From: Asaia bogorensis
GTDB taxonomy: Bacteria > Pseudomonadota > Alphaproteobacteria > Acetobacterales > Acetobacteraceae
DNA: 40,540 nucleotides
NCBI GenBank assembly: GCA_945897825.1
Contig: CAMDGX010000038.1
Span: forward strand, 1 to 40,540
Direction: 5' to 3'
Each line of letters begins with the position of its first letter. The stretch's first letter is position 1. This document shows, in pieces, positions 1 to 9,629 of this stretch. Under the pieces are notes generated by a model that worked only from the letters and a program-made list of their open reading frames with translations, did no database searches and was not told where the DNA came from. The position numbers were made by a program, and so were the translations under genes.

Positions 1-39
1 GCCGTGGCGCTGCGCGAGCGGGTGGCGCGCGGTGTCTGA
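1..39 (+). CDS. 3' end of a gene cut by the window edge
   Basis: Only the last 12 codons and a TGA are visible (AVALRERVARGV). The next gene starts with GTG at 32, inside this reading frame, so the two overlap by 8 bases. The arginine/valine/alanine-rich end resembles the ends of the downstream TPR/GT9 paralogs (VAQVARALAAWAG, VARVAAALAARAG). It may therefore be a further copy of that family, but 12 residues cannot prove it. Confidence 0.5.
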   Translation, partial: AVALRERVARGV

Positions 40-1600
40 GGCGGGCGCGCTGCACGACCGGCACCTGGCCACGGCGCGGCGGATGTTGGCGGATGGCGCG
101 GCGGAGGCGGCGCTGGCCGGGTTCACCCTGGCGGGGCTGCTGCGGCCCGGTGCGGATGCGGAGTTGGGGCGCGGGCTGGCGCTGCGGGCGCTGGGCCGGC
201 TGGAGGAGGCCGCGGCGGTGCTGGGGGCCGCGGTGGCGCAGACGCCGGAGCGGGATGACCTTCGCCTGGAGCATGGGCAGACACGGCATGCCTGGGCGCT
301 GGCGATGCTGGCCGCGGGGCGGCGCGAGGAAGGGCGGGCATTGCTGCGCGCGGTGGTGCGCGCGGCTCCGCACGACGCCCAGGCGCATCTGAACCTGGCC
401 CGGCTGCTGGCGACGGAGGGGGGGCTGGAGGAGCCGGTCGCCGTGTTGGCCGGGCTGGTGGCGCGCGGGGGTGCGGTGGCGGCGGGGCTGCTGGCGGAGG
501 TGGCGCTGCTGCTGGCCGAGGCGGGGGCGGGCGGCCCGGCGGAGGCGGCGGCGCGGCGGGCGCTGGCGGTGGGTGACCCGGTCGACGACACGTGGGTGAC
601 GCTCGGGTTGGCGCTGCACCTGCAGGACCGGCTGGACGAGGCGCTGGCGGCCTATGAGCAGGCGCTGGCGCTGCGACCGGACCATGTCGCGGCGCGGTGC
701 AACGCGGCGATGGTGCATCTGGCGAAGGGTGAGCTGGAGCGCGGCTTCGCGGGGTTCGAGGCGCGGCGCGGGGGTCGGGACGCCCTGCCGGCGCCGGACG
801 CGCTCGCCGGGCGGCGCGTGGTGCTGGAGGGCGAGCAGGGGCACGGGGATACGATCCAGTTCGCGCGCTATGCGCCGATGGTCGCGGCGCTGGGGGCGGA
901 GGTGACGCTGCGGGTGCAGCCGGGGCTGGTGCGGCTGTTCGCCGGGATGCCGGGGGTGGCACGGGTCGGCGGTCCGGAGGTGGCGGCGGGCGCGGGGGAC
1001 GTGGTGCTGCCGCTCGCCTCGATGCCGCTGCTGTTCGGCACCACGCTCGCCACGGTGCCGGCCGGGGTGCCCTATGTGGCGGCCGATCCGGCGGCGGTGG
1101 CGCGGTGGCGGGCGCGGCTGGCGGGGTATCCGGGGCGGATTGTCGGGCTGGCCTGGGCCGGGGAGAGGCGGCGGGCGCTGTCGGCGCGGGCGATGGATGC
1201 GCGCCGGTCGGTGGCGCTGGCGGCGCTGGCGCCGTTGGCTGCGGTGCCGGGGGTGACGCTGGTGTCGCTGCAGAAGGGGGCCGGTGCAGCGCAACGCCCG
1301 CCCGATGGCATGGATTTGCTGGACTGGACGGCGGAGTTGCCCGACTTCGCCGCGACGGCGGCGCTGGTGAGCGCGCTGGACCTTGTGGTGACGGTGGACA
1401 CGGCGGTGGCGCATCTCGCCGGCGCGCTGGGGCGGCCGGTGTGGCTGCTGAACCGGCTGGATTCCGACTGGCGCTGGCTGCGCGGGCGCGAGGACAGCCC
1501 GTGGTATCCGTCGCTGCGGCAGTTCCGCCAGGCGGCCCCCGGGGACTGGGGCACCGTTGTTGCGCAAGTGGCCCGGGCATTGGCGGCGTGGGCAGGGTGA
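32..1600 (+). CDS. TPR protein with C-terminal glycosyltransferase-9-like domain (paralog 1)
   Basis: This is a 522-residue protein. Residues 1-250 are alanine/leucine-rich helical repeats of TPR type; the clearest repeat is around 184-218 (LGLALHLQDRLDEALAAYEQ). From about 258 a Rossmann-like half follows with EQGHGD at 268-273. Its later blocks DWTAELPDFAATAAL, VDTAVAHLAGALGRPVWLL and EDSPWYPSLRQFRQ are shared with both downstream paralogs. This half resembles the ADP-heptose:LPS heptosyltransferase (GT9) fold seen in many alphaproteobacterial TPR proteins. A role in glycosylating a surface polymer or protein is plausible, but substrate and activity are unknown. The GTG start at 32 overlaps the preceding stop and has no clear Shine-Dalgarno sequence, which suggests translational coupling. 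Its TPR region is the longest of the three copies. Confidence 0.8.
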   Translation: MSEAGALHDRHLATARRMLADGAAEAALAGFTLAGLLRPGADAELGRGLALRALGRLEEAAAVLGAAVAQTPERDDLRLEHGQTRHAWALAMLAAGRREEGRALLRAVVRAAPHDAQAHLNLARLLATEGGLEEPVAVLAGLVARGGAVAAGLLAEVALLLAEAGAGGPAEAAARRALAVGDPVDDTWVTLGLALHLQDRLDEALAAYEQALALRPDHVAARCNAAMVHLAKGELERGFAGFEARRGGRDALPAPDALAGRRVVLEGEQGHGDTIQFARYAPMVAALGAEVTLRVQPGLVRLFAGMPGVARVGGPEVAAGAGDVVLPLASMPLLFGTTLATVPAGVPYVAADPAAVARWRARLAGYPGRIVGLAWAGERRRALSARAMDARRSVALAALAPLAAVPGVTLVSLQKGAGAAQRPPDGMDLLDWTAELPDFAATAALVSALDLVVTVDTAVAHLAGALGRPVWLLNRLDSDWRWLRGREDSPWYPSLRQFRQAAPGDWGTVVAQVARALAAWAG

Positions 1601-2970
1601 CGGGGTCCGTGCACGAGGCGGCGGGGGCGCTGGTCGCGCGGCTGGGGCGCGAGGTCGCGGGGCCGGAGGCGATGGCGGGCGTGCTGGCCGGCATGGTCGC
1701 GGCGCGGGCGGAGGATCACGGGGCGCGGCTGGCGCTGGCGGCGTGCCGGTGGGCGACGGGGGAGTATGGCGCGGCGGTGGCGGAGTATCGGGTGCTGCTG
1801 GCGGCGCATCCGCGCGACGGGCAGCTGGGCTATGCGCTGGGGCGGGCACTGGTGCAGACCGGGGCGGCGGACGAGGGCGAGGCGCTGTTGCGCGCGGTGG
1901 TGGCGGCGCTGCCGGGGCATGCGGAGGCGCAGGCCTGGTGGGGCATGGCGCTGATGGCACTGCGGCGGCAGGCGGAGGCGCTGGGGCCGTTGGAGGCGGC
2001 GCTGCGTCTGCGGCCGGCGGAGAAGTTCTGGCACATGGCGCGCGCCGAGGTGTTGCTGGCGCTGGGGCGCTGGGAGGAGGGCTGGGCGGAACATGCCTGG
2101 CGCTGGCAGGGAGTTTCGCGCGCGCGCTTGCGGGTGCCGACGGAGACGCTGGCGCGACCCGATCCCGGCGCCTGGGCGGGGCGGACGGTGTTGCTGTATG
2201 CCGAGCAGGGGCATGGGGACACGCTGCAATGCCTGCGCTACGTGCCGATGGCGGTGGCGGCGGGGGCGCGCGTGGTGCTGGAGGTGCAGCCGGCGCTGGT
2301 GCGGCTGGCGCGCGGCATGGCGGGCGCGGAGGTCGTCGCGGCGGGCGAGGTGGTGCCGGCGCATGATGTCGCCGTGCCGATGTTCCATCTGCCCTGGGCG
2401 TTCGGGACGACCGTCGCTTCGGTGCCGCCAAGCGGACCCTACCTCGCGGCTGATCCGGCGCTGGCGGCGCGGTGGCGAGGGCGGCTGGCGGGATTGGCGG
2501 GGCTGAAGGTGGGGTTGGTGTGGGCCGGGGAACCGCGGCCGGAGAACCCGGCGGCGTTGGCGACCGATCGGCGGCGCTCGATGTCGCTGGCCGCGCTGGC
2601 GCCGTTGAGAGCGGTGGCGGGGGTGTCGTTCGTGTCGGTGCAGACCGGGGTGGCGGGGCGGCAGGCGGTGCCGGCGGGGCTGGCGCTGCACGACTGGACA
2701 GCGGAGCTGGACGACTTCGCGGAAACCGCGGCATTGATGGCGGGGCTGGACCTGGTGATCAGCGTCGACACCGCGCCGGCGCATCTTGCCGGTGCTCTGG
2801 GGCGGGAGGTGTGGCTGCTGAACCGGTTCGACACATGCTGGCGCTGGCTGCTCGATCGCGACGACAGTCCCTGGTACCCCACGTTGCGGCAGTTCCGGCA
2901 GGCGCGGCCGGGGGCGTGGGACGGGGTGGTGGCGCGCGTGGCGGCAGCGCTGGCGGCGAGGGCGGGGTGA
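1597..2970 (+). CDS. TPR protein with C-terminal glycosyltransferase-9-like domain (paralog 2)
   Basis: This is a 457-residue protein with the same plan as its upstream neighbour. TPR-like helices fill residues 1-175 and a GT9-like half starts near 194, with EQGHGD at 203-208. Further on come HDWTAELDDFAETAAL, VDTAPAHLAGALGREVWLL and DDSPWYPTLRQFRQ. The frame stays open far upstream, but that part is antisense-like shadow within paralog 1. The GTG at 1597 fits best because it overlaps the TGA of paralog 1 in the junction GTGA and places the helices as in the sisters. There is no separate promoter or well-spaced ribosome binding site, so expression probably depends on the upstream gene. Function is inferred to match paralog 1: transfer of an unknown sugar, or binding of a nucleotide-sugar. 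Confidence 0.8.
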   Translation: MTGSVHEAAGALVARLGREVAGPEAMAGVLAGMVAARAEDHGARLALAACRWATGEYGAAVAEYRVLLAAHPRDGQLGYALGRALVQTGAADEGEALLRAVVAALPGHAEAQAWWGMALMALRRQAEALGPLEAALRLRPAEKFWHMARAEVLLALGRWEEGWAEHAWRWQGVSRARLRVPTETLARPDPGAWAGRTVLLYAEQGHGDTLQCLRYVPMAVAAGARVVLEVQPALVRLARGMAGAEVVAAGEVVPAHDVAVPMFHLPWAFGTTVASVPPSGPYLAADPALAARWRGRLAGLAGLKVGLVWAGEPRPENPAALATDRRRSMSLAALAPLRAVAGVSFVSVQTGVAGRQAVPAGLALHDWTAELDDFAETAALMAGLDLVISVDTAPAHLAGALGREVWLLNRFDTCWRWLLDRDDSPWYPTLRQFRQARPGAWDGVVARVAAALAARAG

Positions 2971-4250
2971 GCGGCGAGGTTGCCAGCGTGATGGCACTGG
3001 CTGCCCGGCTGTGGGAGCAGGGGCGGCAGGCGGAGGCGATCGAGGCATTCGCCGCCCTCCAGGCCCGCCGGCCCGAGGATGCGGACATTGCCATGCGGCT
3101 GGGCCTGGCGCTGATGCAGCGCGGACAGCTGGTCGAGGCGGTCGCGGCGATGGAGCCGGCCGCCGCGGTGGCGCCGGAGACACATCCCCTGCACGACTGC
3201 CTGAGCCGCGCGTTGGGTGGCGTGCACTGGCGGGAACGGGGGCCGGAGGCGATCCCGGCGTTGCGGGCGAGGCTGGCCTCGGCGCCGGAGGATCACGACC
3301 GCCATGGCGCGCTGGCGACCGCGCTGCTGTCCTGCGGCCGGCTGGCCGAGGCCTGGCCGCATTACGCGTGGCGCTGGCACGGGATGAAGATTGCGGCCCG
3401 CGCTCCGGAGCATCCGCTGGTGCGGCCGGATCCGGCGGCATGGGCAGGGAAGCGGGTGCTGCTGTTCGCCGAGCAGGGGCTGGGCGATATGCTGCAGTTC
3501 CTGCGCTATGTGCCGATGGCGGTGCGGCATGCCCGCGAGGTGGTGGTGGAGGTGTATCCGCCGTTGCTGCGCCTGGCCCGCACCCTGCCGGGCGCGCCGT
3601 GCGTGGTGGCCGAGGGGGAGGCGGTGCCGCCGTGGGACGAGGCGGTGCCGATGATGCACCTGCCCTGGGCGTTCGGTACGGACTTGGCGACGGTGCCGGC
3701 GACGGTCCCGTATTTCACGCCGGACCCGGTGGCGGTGGAGGGTTGGCGGCGGCGGCTGGCGGGGCTGCCGGGGCGCAAGGTCGGGCTGGTCTGGTCCGGT
3801 GATCCGCGCCCGCACGACCGCCTCGCCCATCGCATCGACCGCCGCCGGTCGCTGAAGCTCGCGCAACTGGCGCCGCTGGGGGCGGTGGCGGGGATCAGCC
3901 TCGTGTCGCTGCAGAAGGGGGCCGGAGCGGCGCAGCCCGTGCCTGCGGGGATGGTGCTGCACGACTGGACGGCGGAGCTGGGCGATTTCGCCGATACTGC
4001 GGCGCTGATGCAGGCGCTGGACCTGGTGATCAGCGCCGATACCTCGCCCTTGCACCTCGCCGGCGCGCTGGGGCGGCCGGTCTGGCTGCTGGACCGCTAC
4101 GATTCGTGCTGGCGCTGGATGCGCGAGCGGGACGACAGCCCGTGGTATCCGACGCTGCGGCGGTTCCGGCAGGGCGCGCCGGGGGATTGGGGAGGCGTGG
4201 TGGCGCGGGTGGTGGGAGCACTGAAGGAAGAAAGCGCCTTCTTTTTGTGA
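2967..4250 (+). CDS. TPR protein with C-terminal glycosyltransferase-9-like domain (paralog 3)
   Basis: This 427-residue protein is the shortest of the three. TPR-like repeats occupy residues 1-140 and the GT9-like half starts near 160, with EQGLGD at 169-174. The blocks HDWTAELGDFADTAAL, ADTSPLHLAGALGRPVWLL and DDSPWYPTLRRFRQ follow. The start is GTG 2967, overlapping the previous stop as GTGA; ATG 2991 is an alternative. The other copies end ALAAWAG and ALAARAG, while this one ends ALKEESAFFL. The last residues and the stop codon are encoded by an A/T-rich palindromic repeat at 4238-4341, so the original stop seems to have been replaced. Function as for the sister genes; substrate unknown. 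Confidence 0.8.
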   Translation: MSGEVASVMALAARLWEQGRQAEAIEAFAALQARRPEDADIAMRLGLALMQRGQLVEAVAAMEPAAAVAPETHPLHDCLSRALGGVHWRERGPEAIPALRARLASAPEDHDRHGALATALLSCGRLAEAWPHYAWRWHGMKIAARAPEHPLVRPDPAAWAGKRVLLFAEQGLGDMLQFLRYVPMAVRHAREVVVEVYPPLLRLARTLPGAPCVVAEGEAVPPWDEAVPMMHLPWAFGTDLATVPATVPYFTPDPVAVEGWRRRLAGLPGRKVGLVWSGDPRPHDRLAHRIDRRRSLKLAQLAPLGAVAGISLVSLQKGAGAAQPVPAGMVLHDWTAELGDFADTAALMQALDLVISADTSPLHLAGALGRPVWLLDRYDSCWRWMRERDDSPWYPTLRRFRQGAPGDWGGVVARVVGALKEESAFFL

Positions 4251-4341
4251 ACAAAAAGAAGCAAAAAAACTTCATCCACTGCGCCGCGGCACCCTGGCGA
4301 GGCGGTGACAATGGCAAATGGAAGAGAAGTCTTTTTGCTTC
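4238..4341. repeat. A/T-rich nested palindromic element
   Basis: Two nested inverted repeats stand out from the GC-rich surroundings. CTTCTTTTTG (4238-4247) pairs perfectly with CAAAAAGAAG (4252-4261) around a TGAA loop that contains the stop codon of the upstream gene. GAAGCAAAAAAACTTC (4258-4273) is complementary at 15 of 16 positions to GAAGTCTTTTTGCTTC (4326-4341). On the minus strand the element lies just downstream of the dihydroorotase stop and has T-runs, so it may also terminate that gene. I associate similar GAAG/CTTC elements with Acetobacteraceae intergenic regions; that is memory, not something shown here. Confidence 0.7.
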
Positions 4342-4348
4342 TTGCCTG

Positions 4349-5668
4349 CTACCTGAACCGCACCAGCCGCCCTTGCGGCGCCCCCAGCACCTCGTCCTCG
4401 CGCATCACGGCGTGGCCGCGGATGATGGTGGCGACGGGCCAGCCGGTGATGGCCATGCCGGCGAAGGGGGTCCAGCCGCAGGGGGAGACGATCCAGGACT
4501 CTTCGATGGTGCGCTGACGGCGCATGTCGACCAGGGTGAAGTCGGCGTCGTAGCCGGCGGCCAGGCGGCCCTTGCCGACGGCGCCGTACACGCGGGCGGG
4601 GCCGGCGCAGAGCAGGTCGACCAGGCGCGGGAGGGAGAGGCGGCCGGCGTTGACGTGATTCAGCATGACCGGAACGAGCGTCTGCACACCGGTGAGGCCG
4701 GCGGGGCAGTCCGGCCAGGGCTTCAGCTTGGCGGCGCGGGGGTGGGGGGCGTGGTCGGAGCCGATGGTGTCGACGGTGCCGTCGCGGACGGCGCGCCAAG
4801 CGGCTTCCATGTGTTCGGGGCCACGGATCGGTGGGTTCATGACGCCGAAGCCCTTGAGGTTGTCGTAGACCTCGGGGGCGACCTGGGTGAGGTGGTTGAC
4901 CAGGACCTCGACGGTGGCGATGTCGCGGAAATCCTTCAGGTAGTCGAGCTCCTGGGCGGTCGAGACATGCAGGATGTGGGCGGGGCGGCCGGTGCGGCTG
5001 GCCAGCGCCATCAGGCGGCGGGTGCCGAGGAAGGCGGTTTCCTCGTCGCGCCAGACCATGTGGCTGGAATAGGGGTCGCCGGACTTGAACATCGGCTTGC
5101 GGGCCTGGAGGCGGTATTCGTCCTCGCTGTGGTAGCTGATGCGGCGGCGGCCGGCGCGCATGACGCGTTCGAGACTTTCGTCGTCCTCGACCATGAGGTC
5201 GCCGGTGGAGGAGCCGGCGAATATCTTGATGCCGCAGACGCCGGCGGCGGTTTCCAGTTCGGCGAGGTCGGGGATGTTGGCGCGGGTGCCGCCGACATAC
5301 AGGCCCATGTCGCACCAAGCCTTCTCCGCCACGTAGCCCTGCTTCCAGGCCAGCGTCTCGGCGTTGGTGATGGAGGGATTGGTGTTCGGCATGTCGAACA
5401 CGGCGGTGAGGCCGCCGAGGATGGCGCCCTTGGTGCCGGTGGGAATGCTCTCCACGCTGGCATCGCCGGGGTCGCGCAGGTGGACGTGCGGGTCGATCAG
5501 GCCGGGCAGGACGTGCAAGCCGGTGGCGTCGATGGTCTCGTCGGCGGTGGCGTCTGCGCCGAGGCCGAGGGCAGCGATGCGGCCGTGGCGGACGCCGACG
5601 CTGGTCTGCTCCATGCCCCAGGGCAGCACGCAGGTGCCACCGCGGATCACCAGGTCGAAATGGGGCAT
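4349..5668 (-). CDS. pyrC: dihydroorotase, class I
   Basis: This 439-residue cytosolic amidohydrolase cyclises N-carbamoyl-aspartate to dihydroorotate in pyrimidine synthesis. The metal site is complete: DPHVHLRDPG at 59-68, a lysine that would be carboxylated at 148 (GIKIF), H180 (SYHSEDE), H234 (HILHVST) and D305 in GSDHAPH. Length and the HVHLRDPG motif fit class I enzymes (PyrC of the DHOase/AllB group) rather than the short class II form of E. coli. A good ribosome binding site (GGAGGAG) precedes the ATG. The gene diverges from ygfZ across about 100 bases and its 3' end faces the palindromic repeat. No carbamoyltransferase gene is adjacent. Allantoinase or hydantoinase activity is a less likely alternative. 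Confidence 0.9.
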   Translation of the reverse strand: MPHFDLVIRGGTCVLPWGMEQTSVGVRHGRIAALGLGADATADETIDATGLHVLPGLIDPHVHLRDPGDASVESIPTGTKGAILGGLTAVFDMPNTNPSITNAETLAWKQGYVAEKAWCDMGLYVGGTRANIPDLAELETAAGVCGIKIFAGSSTGDLMVEDDESLERVMRAGRRRISYHSEDEYRLQARKPMFKSGDPYSSHMVWRDEETAFLGTRRLMALASRTGRPAHILHVSTAQELDYLKDFRDIATVEVLVNHLTQVAPEVYDNLKGFGVMNPPIRGPEHMEAAWRAVRDGTVDTIGSDHAPHPRAAKLKPWPDCPAGLTGVQTLVPVMLNHVNAGRLSLPRLVDLLCAGPARVYGAVGKGRLAAGYDADFTLVDMRRQRTIEESWIVSPCGWTPFAGMAITGWPVATIIRGHAVMREDEVLGAPQGRLVRFR

Positions 5669-5767
5669 CTGGGCGCTCCTCCGTCAGGTGATGCAGCGTT
5701 TCGGGCAGGAGCGGGCGGGATGCAAGCCCCTCTTGCCCAGGGCGGGGGGCGCAACCACGTGTCGGGC

Positions 5768-6592
5768 ATGAGTATGATCGCGCATCTGCCGGATCGCTGC
5801 GTGGTGGCCGTGGAGGGACCCGACCGGGTGGCGTTCCTGCAGGGCCTGGTCTCCAACGACGTGGAGCAGGCGGCACCCGGGCGCGCGGTGTGGGCGGCGC
5901 TGCTGTCGCCGCAGGGCAAGTGGCTGGCGGACTTCTTCATTCTGGCCGATGGCGAGCGGCTGTTGCTGGATGTGGAGTGCCTCCAGGCGGCGATGATCGT
6001 GCAGAAGCTGACGCGGTTCCGGCTGCGCTCCAAGGTGACGCTGGCGGCCCTGCCGGAGTGGCAGGTGCATGTGGCCTGGGGCGGGGCGCTGGAGGTGGCG
6101 CCCGGTGTGGTCGCGGCGGCCGATCCGCGGCTGGCCGAGGCGGGGTGGCGGGTTCTGGCGCCGTTCGCGTTGGCGACGACGGCTCCTGTCGAGGCGTGGG
6201 ATGCGCATCGGCTGGCGCTGGGACTGCCGGAGGGGTCGCGCGACCTGGAATCCGACAAGACGGTGCTGCTGGAGGCCGGGTTCGACGAGCTGTCGGGCGT
6301 GTCGTGGTCGAAGGGCTGCTACATGGGGCAGGAGCTGACGGCGCGGACCAAGTATCGCGGGCTGATCAAGCGGCGGCTGGTGCCGGTCGTGGTGGAGGGT
6401 GCCTTGCCGGCGCCGGGCACGCCGGTGCTGCGCGCGGACGGGGTCGAGGTGGGAACGCTGCGCTCCGGGCAGGGGGCGGCGGCGTTGGCGACGCTGCGGC
6501 TCGACTCGCTGGGGGCCGCGCTGGAATGCGGCGGGGCGCGGCTGGTGCCGCGCCCGCCGGCCTGGATGCGCTTGCCGGAAGGAATCGGCTGA
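5768..6592 (+). CDS. ygfZ: folate-binding Fe-S cluster protein YgfZ
   Basis: This is a 274-residue protein of the GcvT-like YgfZ/CAF17 family, which helps maintain or repair [4Fe-4S] enzymes using tetrahydrofolate. The diagnostic motif KGCYMGQE is at 182-189, with the key cysteine at 184. The N-terminal GcvT-like part includes VAFLQGLVSND at 21-31. The start is uncertain: in-frame GTG 5759, ATG 5768 and ATG 5774 are all possible, none with an ideal ribosome binding site, although a G-run precedes 5759. The gene is divergent from pyrC and converges on usg with about 10 bases between them. It fits functionally with the desulfurase operon further along, but it is not linked to it. Confidence 0.9.
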   Translation: MSMIAHLPDRCVVAVEGPDRVAFLQGLVSNDVEQAAPGRAVWAALLSPQGKWLADFFILADGERLLLDVECLQAAMIVQKLTRFRLRSKVTLAALPEWQVHVAWGGALEVAPGVVAAADPRLAEAGWRVLAPFALATTAPVEAWDAHRLALGLPEGSRDLESDKTVLLEAGFDELSGVSWSKGCYMGQELTARTKYRGLIKRRLVPVVVEGALPAPGTPVLRADGVEVGTLRSGQGAAALATLRLDSLGAALECGGARLVPRPPAWMRLPEGIG

Positions 6593-6602
6593 GCAGCGCG
6601 GT

Positions 6603-6875
6603 TCAGTGCAGTTGCAGCACGTGGTCGGTGTGGCGCCAACGCCCGGGGGTGACGATATCGACCGCGCCGACGCGCACCGAGTGGAGCTTGCCTTCGATCT
6701 CGCGGGTCCAGAAATCGAGGAAGCGGTGCAGTTCGGGAAAGGCGGGGGCGATGTCCAGCGCCTGCCAAGTGTAGCTTTGCAGCACAGCCGGATGGTCGGG
6801 CAGATGGTAGAGGATCTCGGCGGTGGTCAGGCGGTAGCCGCGCAACTGGCGCTGCAGCTGGGTCTGCACAAGCAT
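6603..6875 (-). CDS. usg: Usg family protein
   Basis: This 90-residue protein matches what I know of the small Usg family of alphaproteobacteria, named for its place near trpF in Caulobacter. Recognisable blocks are LRGYRLTTAEILYHLPDHP, LDIAPAFPELHRFLDFW and EIEGKLHSVRVGAVDIVTPG. The molecular role is not established. The frame stays open upstream to 7052, but the ATG at 6875 is preceded by GGAGAAACAC, and family similarity begins there. The gene converges on ygfZ and diverges from groES. No trp gene is nearby, so the usual trp context is lost here. Confidence 0.85.
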   Translation of the reverse strand: MLVQTQLQRQLRGYRLTTAEILYHLPDHPAVLQSYTWQALDIAPAFPELHRFLDFWTREIEGKLHSVRVGAVDIVTPGRWRHTDHVLQLH

Positions 6876-7075
6876 GTGTTTCTCCGTCCGTCGTTGCTTC
6901 CTCAACGCCGTGCGGCGGTGGCCGATCCCCGTTTTGCCTCCCTGGAATTGGGGCTCTGCGGCCGCCGCTGCTCCACGGCGAGGACAGCATGCCATGGCAC
7001 CTTCCCTGGGACGCAAGAAAAAACTTTGTCTTTTCAATAGTTTGTCACTCATCGACGAAGATTGCTGCCGATCTC

Positions 7076-7104
7076 TTGACTCCGTTCCGGCAAGAGCCTA
7101 GATC
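7076..7104 (+). promoter_or_regulatory. groESL promoter
   Basis: TTGACT (7076-7081) and TAGATC (7099-7104) are 17 bases apart, a good housekeeping-sigma promoter. The same bases read as CTTGAC...CCTAGAT, which also resembles an alphaproteobacterial RpoH promoter, so dual recognition is possible. An A/T-rich stretch at 7018-7045 upstream may help. Transcription would start at about 7111, inside the CIRCE operator. This site and CIRCE fill most of the usg-groES gap. Confidence 0.65.
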
Positions 7105-7105
7105 G

Positions 7106-7132
7106 CTGGCACTCCCTGGTGGGGAGTGCTAA
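7106..7132 (+). promoter_or_regulatory. CIRCE operator (HrcA site)
   Basis: CTGGCACTC (7106-7114), nine spacer bases, then GAGTGCTAA (7124-7132). The right arm matches the CIRCE consensus exactly; the left arm matches 7 of 9. HrcA binding here would overlap the transcription start and block groESL until heat shock titrates GroEL away. hrcA itself is not in the window. Confidence 0.9.
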
Positions 7133-7201
7133 CAACCTGGCCGCTTCGAAGGTGCCGCTTGCGGCGCCGCCGGTGGCCATCAAATTCCAGGAGCGATCCG
7201 C

Positions 7202-7516
7202 ATGAAGTTCCGTCCCCTGCACGACCGGGTCGTGGTCCGTCGGCTGACCGCCGAGGAGAAGACGAAGGGCGGCATCATCATCCCCGACACGGCGCAGGAA
7301 AAGCCGATGGAGGGCGAGGTGATCGCCGTGGGTGCCGGTGCCCGCAATGAAGCCGGCGCCATCGTGGCGCTGGACGTCAAGGCTGGCGACCGTGTGCTGT
7401 TCGGCAAGTGGTCGGGCACCGAGGTCAAGATCGACGGGGAAGACCTGTTGATCATGAAGGAGTCCGACATCATGGGCATCATCGAGGGCAGCACCGCCAA
7501 GAAGAAGGCGGCCTGA
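7202..7516 (+). CDS. groES: co-chaperonin GroES
   Basis: This 104-residue GroES subunit forms the heptameric lid of the GroEL chamber in the cytoplasm. It starts [14 protein letters not shown] and continues with the mobile-loop segment [18 protein letters not shown], then [20 protein letters not shown]. The length is slightly above the usual 95-97 because of the tail [17 protein letters not shown] lies eight bases before the ATG. It is the first gene of a two-gene operon with groEL 80 bases downstream, under the CIRCE operator. Confidence 0.98.
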   Translation: MKFRPLHDRVVVRRLTAEEKTKGGIIIPDTAQEKPMEGEVIAVGAGARNEAGAIVALDVKAGDRVLFGKWSGTEVKIDGEDLLIMKESDIMGIIEGSTAKKKAA

Positions 7517-7572
7517 TCCGGATCGGCCGTGGCGCGGCGATTGCCCGCGCCTGCCTTTCCTGCCCCGACTGA

Positions 7573-9243
<1,671 letters not shown>

Positions 9244-9307
9244 GTCCGCAGCTGGCTCTGCCCCCGGTGGGGACGGAGCCTTTGCCCAGCCTGGCTTCGC
9301 AACAAAG

Positions 9308-9340
9308 CCGGCCCTGGCGGTTCCCGCCAGGGCCGGTTTT
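9308..9340 (+). terminator. terminator after groEL
   Basis: CCGGCCCTGGCGG (9308-9320) pairs perfectly with CCGCCAGGGCCGG (9324-9336) around a TTC loop, followed by TTTT. This is a textbook intrinsic terminator 65 bases past the groEL stop. Confidence 0.92.
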
Positions 9341-9576
9341 GCGTTCGGAGTGCGCGTCAGCGGAACGACGCTGCATGCGGTTTGCACCCTTGTAAGGGAT
9401 ATGGAATACAGACGACGCGGTAATGATTGACTCTGGGCTGGCTTTCTGCGCCAAATTGAAGCCGCAATCGTATTTTGGTTACGCCCACGGGTCGCACCCA
9501 GAAGAGTCCGTGTCGATGACCGGACTTCCTCTCCGCCAGGAGCGTCGTGCTCCCGCGGGACACCAGGATGCCGGTT

Positions 9577-9609
9577 GTCACCATGTGCTGCGCGGTCTCG
9601 CGCGGTGAC
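9577..9609 (+). promoter_or_regulatory. hairpin in the leader of the first cold-shock gene
   Basis: GTCACC (9577-9582) pairs with GGTGAC (9604-9609), and stacked inside it GCGCG (9590-9594) pairs with CGCGC (9599-9603) with a GTCT loop; ATGTGCT is bulged. It ends just before the ribosome binding site CGGAG and 20 bases before the ATG. Cold-shock mRNAs often carry structured, temperature-sensitive leaders, so this could control translation. The rest of the gap 9341-9576 holds no gene; TTGCAC at 9382 with AATACA at 9405 is only a weak promoter candidate. Confidence 0.45.
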
Positions 9610-9629
9610 CTACGGAGTTCGATCGAGTT

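Noticed and set aside
123..4055. Very long open frames on the minus strand (123-1694, 1072-3441, 2439-4055)
   Set aside because: They are proline/arginine-rich mirror readings of the TPR/GT9 genes, caused by the very high GC content; no family motifs.
4106..5767. Extension of ygfZ back through the pyrC region
   Set aside because: Antisense reading of pyrC and of the palindromic repeat; YgfZ similarity begins at about 5768.
6876..7052. N-terminal extension of Usg
   Set aside because: Family similarity and a good ribosome binding site place the start at 6875; the extension is arginine-rich noise.
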